DNA of 30,304 bases from an uncultured Lachnospiraceae bacterium (GTDB lineage Bacteria > Bacillota > Clostridia > Lachnospirales > Lachnospiraceae). Position 1 is the first letter of the stretch. Each line of letters opens with the position of its first letter. The notes beneath the pieces are model-generated. The model saw nothing but the letters and a program-made list of their open reading frames with translations, made no database searches and had not been told where the DNA came from. The stretch lies in assembly GCA_910585825.1 (NCBI GenBank), contig CAJUEY010000032.1, positions 1-30,304 of the forward strand, in the 5' to 3' direction. Positions 6,221 to 12,995 of the stretch are shown here, in pieces. A program made the translations under genes and the position numbers.

Positions 6221-7231
6221 ATGGCTTTATTTGAATCATATGAAAGAAGAATTGACCAGATCAACGCTATATTAAACAGTTATGGCATCAGCTCTGTAGA
6301 AGAAGCTGAAAAAATTACAAAAGACGCTGGACTTGACGTATACGAGCAGGTGAAAAAAATCCAGCCGATCTGTTTTGAAAATGCATGCTGGGCTTACACA
6401 GTAGGCGCTGCAATCGCAATCAAAAAAGGTGCAACAAGAGCTGCTGACGCTGCTGCTGCAATCGGTGAAGGACTTCAGGCATTCTGTATCCCTGGTTCTG
6501 TTGCAGACCACAGAAAAGTAGGTTTGGGACATGGAAATCTTGGAAAAATGCTGCTGGAGGAAGAAACCGAATGTTTCTGTTTCCTGGCAGGACACGAATC
6601 TTTCGCTGCTGCAGAAGGCGCAATCGGCATCGCTGAAAAAGCAAACAAAGTTCGCCAGAAACCATTACGCGTTATCTTAAACGGACTTGGCAAAGATGCT
6701 GCACAGATCATTTCCCGTATCAACGGCTTTACATTTGTTGAGACAAAATTCGATTATCAGGAGAACAAAGTAAACGTAATCTATGAAAAAGCTTATTCCG
6801 ACGGACTTCGCGCAACTGTAAAATGCTACGGCGCTGACGATGTTCAGGAAGGCGTTGCAATTATGCATATGGAGAACGTCGGCGTATCCATTACCGGCAA
6901 CTCCACCAACCCGACACGTTTCCAGCATCCGGTTGCAGGTACATACAAAAAAGAATGCAACGAGCAGGGTAAGAAATATTTTTCCGTAGCTTCCGGCGGC
7001 GGTACAGGACGTACCCTTCATCCGGACAACATGGCTGCAGGTCCTGCTTCTTACGGCATGACAGATACCATGGGACGTATGCACTCTGATGCACAGTTCG
7101 CAGGTTCCTCTTCTGTTCCGGCTCACGTAGAGATGATGGGCTTAATCGGAATGGGCAACAACCCAATGGTAGGCGCTACTGTTGCTGTAGCTGTTTCCAT
7201 TGAAGAAGCACACAAAGCTGGTAAGTTTTAA
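6221..7231 (+). CDS. GGGtGRT family protein
   Basis: The 336-residue protein carries the defining SGGGTGRT motif at residues 258-265, followed by conserved HPDNMAAGPASYGMTDTMGR and a C-terminal GMGNNPMVGATVAVAVSIEEA. Conserved Cys51 (IQPICFENACW), Cys57 and His/Cys-rich blocks (GHGNLGKM, ECFCFLAGHESF) could bind metal or a cluster. There is no signal peptide or membrane span. The family (PF14057) is widespread in anaerobic Firmicutes and has no known function. The gene is always worth reading with its NifU-like neighbour, which it follows by 20 bp with its own AAGGAG. Codon use is smooth and highly biased, as in well-expressed genes. A strong hairpin terminator follows. Confidence 0.9.
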   Translation: MALFESYERRIDQINAILNSYGISSVEEAEKITKDAGLDVYEQVKKIQPICFENACWAYTVGAAIAIKKGATRAADAAAAIGEGLQAFCIPGSVADHRKVGLGHGNLGKMLLEEETECFCFLAGHESFAAAEGAIGIAEKANKVRQKPLRVILNGLGKDAAQIISRINGFTFVETKFDYQENKVNVIYEKAYSDGLRATVKCYGADDVQEGVAIMHMENVGVSITGNSTNPTRFQHPVAGTYKKECNEQGKKYFSVASGGGTGRTLHPDNMAAGPASYGMTDTMGRMHSDAQFAGSSSVPAHVEMMGLIGMGNNPMVGATVAVAVSIEEAHKAGKF

Positions 7232-7262
7232 GTTTCTGAGTTTTTAAACCAAATTAAAAATT

Positions 7263-7346
7263 TTATAAAAACCGGCATGTCTTGTACGATTTGTGTACCT
7301 TTAATATAGCAGATACACAAATATACAGCATGCCAGTTTTTTATAA
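7263..7346 (+). terminator. Large hairpin terminator after the GGGtGRT gene
   Basis: The outer arms at 7263-7279 and 7329-7346 pair over about 16 bp, with one C-A mismatch and one bulged T. An inner stem, TTGTGTA (7291-7297) and TACACAA (7314-7320), stacks above. The 3' arm ends in GTTTTTTATAA, a good U-run for the plus strand. The near-symmetry means it could also act on the minus strand. Confidence 0.7.
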
Positions 7347-7352
7347 GCTATT

Positions 7353-7475
7353 TCATATTTTATTTCTCTCTGACATTTCTTCTGTTATATATTGGTATAC
7401 AGCCAGAGTAGTTTCTATATCTTTATGTTTTAATCTTTTTAGAACAATTAAAATCTTTTTGATTGATGAATCTCT
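7353..7475 (-). pseudogene. Tyrosine recombinase C-terminal relic
   Basis: The 40-codon tail contains RLKHKDIETTLAVYQYITEE and ends shortly after. This fits the end of a phage/ICE tyrosine integrase: the (L/R)GHxxIxTTLxVY box with the catalytic Tyr. The frame is closed upstream by TGA at 7476-7478, and no intact Arg-His-x-x-Arg box can be joined to it. It is probably the stub of an old integrated element. With only 40 residues, the call is moderate. Confidence 0.5.
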
Positions 7476-7678
7476 TCATACTCCTGACAAACGTTATTAC
7501 CATTACACTGGCGCCAATTCTCTGTTCAACAACCTCTGCAATCCCAAAATTATTGGGAGTATGATTCATGATATTGAACATGGACTTCCCGCAGCAGAGG
7601 CTCTCCCATAAAGCTTGGTCAATATGAAATTGACGCCACAGATGTCGCCGTCCTCAACCGGGAAGAAGAGTATGGCCA
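7476..7678 (+). other. Unassigned stretch with a coding-like fragment
   Basis: No intact gene. On the plus strand a frame ending at 7611 (NPKIIGSMIHDIEHGLPAAE) can be joined by one frameshift to QYEIDATDVAVLNREEEYGH ending at 7681. The composition looks like once-coding sequence, but I do not recognise it. Confidence 0.2.
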
Positions 7679-8008
7679 TTAATCCTTCTTGGTCTTTTCC
7701 TGTATGACATAGAATACCTGCTGCAGTTCTTCCTGCACATTGCTGTAATTAAAATCTCTGGCAATTGTTTCTGCAACCTCCTCGGTTGAAATATGATAAA
7801 ACACGGTATTTGTCCTGTCACAGAAAATATAGGCCGCAAAAAGAAGCGCTGCAATAAGCAAACGAAACTTAAAAAAGGAGGAGCCGTCTTCTGCTTCTCC
7901 TTTTGTATCTGCTTCTTTTTCAAATTCATATCTGCGGTTCGGAGAATCAAAGGATTTCCGAATGTTTTCTACGTAAGCCTTACGTGCGTTGACATCTTCC
8001 ATGCGCAT
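7679..8008 (-). CDS. Small single-pass membrane protein, unknown
   Basis: From the chosen start the protein has 109 residues: an N-terminal charged helix (MRMEDVNARKAYVENIRKSF), a hydrophilic acidic linker, one membrane segment (FRLLIAALLFAAYIF) near residues 48-63, and a C-terminal tail of about 45 residues, probably outside the cell given the positive charge before the span. I do not recognise a family. The ATG at 8146 would add 46 residues, but a GGGGGAG ribosome site lies 6 nt before the ATG at 8008, so the short form is preferred. It lies 170 bp downstream of the beta-helix gene, with a long hairpin in between. It may be the last gene of that group or separately expressed. Confidence 0.55.
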   Translation of the reverse strand: MRMEDVNARKAYVENIRKSFDSPNRRYEFEKEADTKGEAEDGSSFFKFRLLIAALLFAAYIFCDRTNTVFYHISTEEVAETIARDFNYSNVQEELQQVFYVIQEKTKKD

Positions 8009-8032
8009 AAATATCTCCCCCTGTTTTATAAC

Positions 8033-8130
8033 GATTCCGCTCTTGATGCTACAGTAATTAGAATTAAATTCCATTAGTGCAATATCGAGAGCGGAATCAT
8101 AAGCTCTTTTTATTAATATATGACAGGACT
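8033..8130 (-). other. Long hairpin in the leader of the small membrane protein
   Basis: A perfect 11-bp inverted repeat, GATTCCGCTCT (8033-8043) and AGAGCGGAATC (8088-8098), encloses further pairing (TGC/GCA, TAAT/ATTA, GAATT/AATTC), giving a 66-nt stem-loop just upstream of the gene's ribosome site. The arm at 8088-8092 can alternatively pair with GCTCT at 8104-8108. It may be a structured 5' leader, or a small mobile palindrome. Confidence 0.4.
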
Positions 8131-8178
8131 GTCCCTCTTTATGCAAAAAAATGATAAATACCGTCTTTACAGCAAATA

Positions 8179-8844
8179 CTACGCTTTTGTCACCACTTCA
8201 TTTTTATTCTTATAAATAGAATTTGCAGGCACTACGCCGCGAACCATAGATAATGGATAAATATTGGTATGCCGTCCTACCACAGTTCCCGGATTCAGTA
8301 CGGAATTGCAGCCGACTTCTACATAATCTCCAAGCATTGCGCCGAATTTCTTTAATCTCGTTTCTATCTGCTCTGCGCCATCCTTCACAACAACTAAGGT
8401 CTTATCTGATTTGACATTGGAAGTAATAGAACCCGCTCCCATATGTGATTTAAAACCGAGAATGGAATCTCCCACATAATTGTAATGGGGCACCTGCACG
8501 GAATTAAAAATAATCACGTTTTTCAGCTCTGTGGAATTTCCCACGACAGAGCCCTTTCCTACAATTGCGCTTCCTCTGATAAAAGCGCAGTGACGGATTT
8601 CCGCCTCTTCATCAATAATCAGAGGTCCGTTCAAATAAGCTGTAGGCGCTACCTTTGCATTTTTAGCTACCCAGATGTCTTCTCCCTTTTTTTCATAAAC
8701 GGCAGAATCTAATGTTGGTCCAATCCTTCGGATAAAATCAGAAATCTCTTTTAAAGCCTCCCAGGGATATGCGACGCCCTCTAACAATTCTGCTGCAATC
8801 GTTTCCTGCAAATCATACATGTTTTTTACTTTACATTGTTCCAT
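8179..8844 (-). CDS. Left-handed beta-helix (GlmU C-domain-like) protein
   Basis: The 221-residue protein consists of hexapeptide-repeat turns: VAKNAKVAPTAYLNGPLIID, AEIRHCAFIRGSAIVGKGSV, VGNSTELKNVII, and later LGDYVEVGCNSVLNPGTVVG. An N-terminal helical stretch of about 45 residues precedes them. This resembles the acyltransferase half of GlmU and relatives annotated as UDP-N-acetylglucosamine pyrophosphorylase, but the nucleotidyltransferase Rossmann domain is absent. A sugar- or nucleotide-sugar-related acyltransferase, or a sensor, is likely. AAGGAG sits 8 nt before the ATG. The PH-domain gene ends 20 bp upstream, so they are cotranscribed. The catalytic His expected in GlmU-type acetyltransferases is not clearly identifiable to me. 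Confidence 0.75.
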   Translation of the reverse strand: MEQCKVKNMYDLQETIAAELLEGVAYPWEALKEISDFIRRIGPTLDSAVYEKKGEDIWVAKNAKVAPTAYLNGPLIIDEEAEIRHCAFIRGSAIVGKGSVVGNSTELKNVIIFNSVQVPHYNYVGDSILGFKSHMGAGSITSNVKSDKTLVVVKDGAEQIETRLKKFGAMLGDYVEVGCNSVLNPGTVVGRHTNIYPLSMVRGVVPANSIYKNKNEVVTKA

Positions 8845-8864
8845 GAAAAAATCTCCTTTTACTT

Positions 8865-9335
8865 TTACTTTTTCTTTTCCTTATTGTTCGTCTTCTTTTT
8901 AGATATAGCAGAAGGTCCGGCGGATTTTTCTTTTTTTGCTTTTCGGGTTATAATAATTTTGCGTCTGATATTTTTCACTTCTTTTAAAAATTCTTCTTTG
9001 TTTTTCACTGTAAATGCAGAATCCTTTTCCTTGGTTGCAATCACAAGTCTGTCAAAAGATGTTGCTGCTGCAGGACCTCGCTTTTCTTTGATTTCTATAA
9101 TATCTTTTATTTTGATTTCATCTTTGCCAAAACCAAAGTATATCGTCAGCGTATTTTGGGTCAGCATAACATAATTCCGAATCGCCGGAGGCAGCAATAC
9201 AAAATCAGCAATAATAATGTAAACCGCCACTTCCATCTCTCTTCCTTTTAGGTAATCAAAATTAAAAAAGCACATGCAGTTTACAATGATTAAAACAATC
9301 CAATACCATGCCGCTATTTTGCCTTTAAATTTCAT
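8865..9335 (-). CDS. Membrane protein with bacterial PH-like domain
   Basis: The 156-residue protein has two N-terminal membrane helices (about residues 9-27, WYWIVLIIVNCMCFF, and 36-53, VAVYIIIADFVLLPPAI). A bPH_4-type domain follows: NTLTIYFGFGKDEIKIKDI, then SFDRLVIATKEKDSAFTV. The tail is lysine-rich. The family (PF06713) is described as pleckstrin-homology-like and of unknown role. Two transmembrane helices plus a cytoplasmic PH domain with a basic tail fit membrane or lipid anchoring. It begins 40 bp after the topoisomerase stop and ends 20 bp before the beta-helix gene, forming one operon. No enzymatic motif is seen. Confidence 0.7.
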   Translation of the reverse strand: MKFKGKIAAWYWIVLIIVNCMCFFNFDYLKGREMEVAVYIIIADFVLLPPAIRNYVMLTQNTLTIYFGFGKDEIKIKDIIEIKEKRGPAAATSFDRLVIATKEKDSAFTVKNKEEFLKEVKNIRRKIIITRKAKKEKSAGPSAISKKKTNNKEKKK

Positions 9336-9375
9336 ATCCTTCGTTTCCTTTCCCTCTTAAAATAATATGTATTTC

Positions 9376-11352
9376 TTATTTATAATAACCGGCAGATTTA
9401 TCAAAATATTCTCTTAAAATATACTGGTTATTCAGTTTCAAGACGCCGTCAGTACGGCTCTCAATAAACTTCGTCAGTTTATCCATGTATTCTTCTTCCG
9501 TGATGCTCCCTTCTGCCACATAGGTCAGGCCTTTTTCCCAACTCGCAGTCAATTCCGGATTCAACAGAGATTTAATCGAGGCATTGACTACATCGTAAAT
9601 CATTTCTCCCATAAAGGACGGGGTAATCACCTGCGTTTTTTTGTTCAAAATCAGATAACCATTGCCTGCTAACTTTTTTAAAATCTCTGCTCTGGTGGCG
9701 CTGGTACCGATTCCGCTTCCTTTGATCTGCGCACGGAGTTCTTCGTCTTCAATCAGCTGTCCCGCATTTTCCATAGCCAGGATCATGGAACCGGAATTAT
9801 ACCGTTTCGGCGGTGTTGTTTCACCTTCTTTGATCTCGTAATCGTCAACTTCAACGACATCCTTTTTTTTCAGAGACAAAATGTGCTCCGGCAGATTTTT
9901 ATCACAAATCTCACCGTCTTTTTCCTTTGTCTTTTTCTTTTGGAAAGAATAATGCATCAATTTCAGATACCCTTCCTCCACCAAAACTTTAAAGCCTGCA
10001 AAAAACTGTTCCTCTCCCGCAGTTGTGGTCAGATTTACTTTTTGATAAACTGCAGGCGGATAAAAAACAGCCAAAAAACGTCTTACAATTACTTCATAAA
10101 CAAAAACCGCTCTCTCATTACAGGATTTCAGACTGGCAATCCCCTGTCCGGTAGGAATGATTGCATAGTGATCTGTAATCTGCTTATCGTTTACGTATCT
10201 GGTTTTGGCAATCTGGCGATAAGTTCCCGTTTTTAAAATCTCTTCTGCAAAAGGCCGCATGCCGGGAATATTACAGAGCCCCCGGATATTTTTGTCTATT
10301 TCTTTTGCCACTGCCGTGGAAAGAACTCTGGCATCTGTTCTGGGATAAGTGACCAGCTTTTTTTCATACAATTCCTGAACAACCGCGAGAGTTTCATCCG
10401 GACTGATCTTAAAAAATCTGGAACAATCATTCTGCAGTTCTGCCAAATTATATAACAGAGGCGGATTCTTTTTTTCTTTTTTCTTCTCTGCTTTTTCCAC
10501 TGTCATGGAGACTCCCAGAAGGGATTCTTTTAATTCTTCTGCCAGTTCTTTTTTCAAAAATCCGTTTTCTTTGTAGAGTTCCTTGGATTCGGCATAGCGG
10601 GATTTGGGCGTTACCCGCCACTCGGCATCTGCTTTTTCTCCCTTTAAATCTAACTTGGCGATTACTTTATAAAAAGGTGTTTTGACAAAATCCCGAATCT
10701 CCCGTTCTCTTCGCACCACCATGCCAAGCACACAGGTCATAACACGTCCTACGGAAATGACTACATATTTTTCATGAAGATACGATGCTATGGTATTGCC
10801 GTATTTTAAAGTCAGGAGTCTGGAAAAATTAATTCCCATAAGGTAATCTTCTTTTGCCCGAAGATAAGCGCTTTTTGCTAGATTGTCATATTCCGAAAGG
10901 TCTTTTGCCTCCCGTATACCCCGTAAAATTTCTTCTTCTGTCTGAGAATCAATCCAGACTCGTCTTCTTATTTTATTCTGCACCCCCGCCATTTGCTCTA
11001 CCAGACGGTAAATATATTCTCCCTCCCGTCCGGAGTCAGTACAGACATATATGGTTTCAATATCTTCTCTGTTTAAAAGTCCCGCCACAATCTGATACTG
11101 TTTTGCCGCGCTTCCGATTATCTCATATTGAAACCGCTCAGGAATAAAAGGCAGTGTATTCAAACTCCATTTTTTATATTTCATATCATATGCATCAGGA
11201 TAACTCATGGTAACAAGATGCCCGACACACCAGGTCACAACTGCCCGATCCCCTTCTTTATATCCGTTATAGCTTCTCATCTCCATTTTCAGCGCTTTTG
11301 CAAATTCCTGCGCTACGCTGGGTTTTTCTGCTATAAACAATGATTTTGACAT
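9376..11352 (-). CDS. topB: Type IA DNA topoisomerase (topoisomerase III-like)
   Basis: The 658-residue enzyme relaxes or decatenates DNA through a transient 5'-phosphotyrosine. The N-terminal Toprim domain has FIAEKPSVA (Glu9) and TDSGREGE (Asp106, Glu110). The catalytic Tyr is Tyr336 in VTYPRTDAR, and the gate region contains GIGTSATRAEIL near residues 545-556. It ends about 95 residues later without zinc fingers, as in shorter bacterial TopB forms. Unusually, the Toprim DxDxE motif reads D-S-G-R-E: the second Asp is Gly. AGAGGA lies 7 nt before the ATG. Likely housekeeping, although such enzymes also ride on mobile elements. No transfer genes are adjacent. Confidence 0.92.
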   Translation of the reverse strand: MSKSLFIAEKPSVAQEFAKALKMEMRSYNGYKEGDRAVVTWCVGHLVTMSYPDAYDMKYKKWSLNTLPFIPERFQYEIIGSAAKQYQIVAGLLNREDIETIYVCTDSGREGEYIYRLVEQMAGVQNKIRRRVWIDSQTEEEILRGIREAKDLSEYDNLAKSAYLRAKEDYLMGINFSRLLTLKYGNTIASYLHEKYVVISVGRVMTCVLGMVVRREREIRDFVKTPFYKVIAKLDLKGEKADAEWRVTPKSRYAESKELYKENGFLKKELAEELKESLLGVSMTVEKAEKKKEKKNPPLLYNLAELQNDCSRFFKISPDETLAVVQELYEKKLVTYPRTDARVLSTAVAKEIDKNIRGLCNIPGMRPFAEEILKTGTYRQIAKTRYVNDKQITDHYAIIPTGQGIASLKSCNERAVFVYEVIVRRFLAVFYPPAVYQKVNLTTTAGEEQFFAGFKVLVEEGYLKLMHYSFQKKKTKEKDGEICDKNLPEHILSLKKKDVVEVDDYEIKEGETTPPKRYNSGSMILAMENAGQLIEDEELRAQIKGSGIGTSATRAEILKKLAGNGYLILNKKTQVITPSFMGEMIYDVVNASIKSLLNPELTASWEKGLTYVAEGSITEEEYMDKLTKFIESRTDGVLKLNNQYILREYFDKSAGYYK

Positions 11353-11370
11353 AAATAAAGTCCTCTTTCT

Positions 11371-11399
11371 ATTATATTGCGCATTTTTCAGCGCATAAA
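11371..11399 (-). promoter_or_regulatory. Weak promoter candidate for topB
   Basis: On the minus strand, TATAAT (11371-11376) lies 17 bp after TTTATG (11394-11399), a poor -35. It sits in the 66-bp gap between the ATPase-like gene and topB. Confidence 0.35.
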
Positions 11400-11418
11400 G
11401 GGATGCTTAAAAGCTTTT

Positions 11419-12771
11419 CTATAAATCCGTCATATCAATCAGTGTAAAGCGTTTGTCCGATCTGGCCATTTGAACCAGATCAGGCTCAAAAGCTTTTCCC
11501 GAAAAAAAGAAATAATGGCCGGCATGGATATGAGCCTCTTTCAAAAGATCTTCTAATTTCTGATAGCTTTCGTATGTCATCTCTTCTTCTGACCAGTTGC
11601 AAAGTCCTATAATATTTTCCCGGACAGAATTCTGGGCAATAATATCAATCGTTCCATTTTTCCCTACCCAGGTTCCGGTCTTACTGATCTGTATCGGCAG
11701 TCTGCCGGCCTTATTCATTAAATTCATATATTCCATACATACCTGAACAAAGTAACGGTTCAGATATTTTTCCAGCCTGCCTTCCATATACCGCTCATAA
11801 AATGCCTGCGGCGTGTCCATATACAAATCCGAAAGATTTGGATAAACAAATTTAAACCAGAAATGAATAAAGGTATTTTTGATCTGATACATTCCTTTTC
11901 TGGCATTTTCCCACCCTCCGGTTTCAAAAGAAACCACTTTTTCAATCACTTCAAATTCCATGAGGTTTTTGATATACACACTGATCTTGGCTCTGGAAAA
12001 TCCCGTATATTTGTGAAGATCATTTAACTTCTGGTAATCCGCCGCCAACGCTGTTAAGATTGTATTATAAACCGACAGCTCCCGCAGTTCCATTCTAAGA
12101 TACCGTTCCGCCTCCAAAAACAGACTTCCCCCGGGAGAAAGAATATGCTTACAAATATTTTCTTTTACGCTTTTCTTTGGATTCCAATGCTTTAAATAAG
12201 CCGGAATCCCTCCGATCACACCAAATATTTCCACACAGTCGCTAATGGAATTGTCTGGAAAAATACGTACAATATCAATAAAATTAAGCTCTGTCAATTT
12301 ATAAATATGATCAATCTGATGCATCAATTTTCCAAGAGTGGAAGACATCTTATGTTCTACAAAAACAAGAGAAGAACTGCAGAGCAGAATCATCACAGAA
12401 CCATTTGCATTCTTTTTTAATTTCATCATATGATCTATAAAAACAGAATTTTTACGGATCAAATGCTCAAACTCGTCAATTACAACTACCAGCTTGCTGC
12501 CGTCGCTGCTTTTCATTTTTTCGGCATATAATTCATAATCTCTTTCTTCCGGGTCCAGATGATAACGACTGTCGATTCTTTCTGCAAAACATTTTTCCTG
12601 CTCAGCATCTGAAATTTCTCTCGCTCTATAATAAAAGCATTCTTTTCCCTCCAGAAAACGCCGAATGCAGATTTCCTTTTCACAGCCCTCCCGTCCATAT
12701 AAAACAACGATCTGGTTTCCCTGCTTTTCATATTCACTGTTCAGCTCTTTTATCGCTTCTGCTTTCTGCAT
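11419..12771 (-). CDS. AAA ATPase-like DUF234 protein with degenerate active sites
   Basis: The 450-residue protein has the architecture of ATPase_2/DUF234 proteins: an N-terminal STAND-like ATPase domain, a winged-helix segment (KLNDLHKYTGFSRAKISVYI, about 248-267) and a C-terminal PD-(D/E)xK-like domain. The Walker B VVVIDEFEHL (residues 95-104) is intact. The P-loop position reads GREGCEKE (26-33), without the Gly-Lys-Ser/Thr core. In the C-domain, Asp376 remains (TIDIIAQ), but the usual GECKW reads GLCNW (389-393), losing both Glu and Lys. It is therefore probably an ATPase- and nuclease-dead relative with a binding or regulatory role. The start has GGGGG 9 nt upstream and a good promoter. 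Confidence 0.75.
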   Translation of the reverse strand: MQKAEAIKELNSEYEKQGNQIVVLYGREGCEKEICIRRFLEGKECFYYRAREISDAEQEKCFAERIDSRYHLDPEERDYELYAEKMKSSDGSKLVVVIDEFEHLIRKNSVFIDHMMKLKKNANGSVMILLCSSSLVFVEHKMSSTLGKLMHQIDHIYKLTELNFIDIVRIFPDNSISDCVEIFGVIGGIPAYLKHWNPKKSVKENICKHILSPGGSLFLEAERYLRMELRELSVYNTILTALAADYQKLNDLHKYTGFSRAKISVYIKNLMEFEVIEKVVSFETGGWENARKGMYQIKNTFIHFWFKFVYPNLSDLYMDTPQAFYERYMEGRLEKYLNRYFVQVCMEYMNLMNKAGRLPIQISKTGTWVGKNGTIDIIAQNSVRENIIGLCNWSEEEMTYESYQKLEDLLKEAHIHAGHYFFFSGKAFEPDLVQMARSDKRFTLIDMTDL

Positions 12772-12821
12772 GACAATAATCCCCCTGCCCCCTCACACTT
12801 TCCCATATACACTCACAACTT

Positions 12822-12850
12822 ATCATACCCTTATTCCCCTATAATTGCAA
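12822..12850 (-). promoter_or_regulatory. Promoter of the DUF234 gene
   Basis: On the minus strand, TTGCAA (12845-12850), a 17-bp spacer and TATGAT (12822-12827) form a good sigma-A promoter about 50 bp before the ATG. The -35 abuts the palindromic repeat that begins at 12851. Confidence 0.6.
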
Positions 12851-12943
12851 GTAACTATTCAGCCTTCGGCAATGGGATTTTTGCACTCTTATATCATTTT
12901 CCCACAGTTTGTGCAGTAAATGCACAAACCCTGCGGATTCCTG
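12851..12943 (+). repeat. Palindromic dispersed repeat, copy 1
   Basis: It begins GTAACTATTCAGCC (12851-12864), continues with the small palindrome GCCTTCGGC, and contains a hairpin TTTGTGCA-GTAAA-TGCACAAA (12908-12928). A related copy lies in inverted orientation at 14819-14928. The right boundary is uncertain. Confidence 0.5.
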
Positions 12944-12944
12944 A

Positions 12945-12982
12945 AAATAGAAGAAACTGATATGTTTTTTTAACATAACAGT
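12945..12982 (-). terminator. Terminator of the acyl-CoA ligase-like gene
   Basis: The arms at 12956-12966 and 12972-12982 pair over 11 bp with one mismatch around an all-A loop (minus strand). The minus-strand tail is TTCTTCTATTTT. It lies 14 bp past the stop at 12996. Confidence 0.6.
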
Positions 12983-12995
12983 CTCTTTATTACGG

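Noticed and set aside
6677..7126. Minus-strand open frames opposite the GGGtGRT gene
   Set aside because: Shadows of a strongly codon-biased gene, with Cys/Arg-rich nonsense composition.
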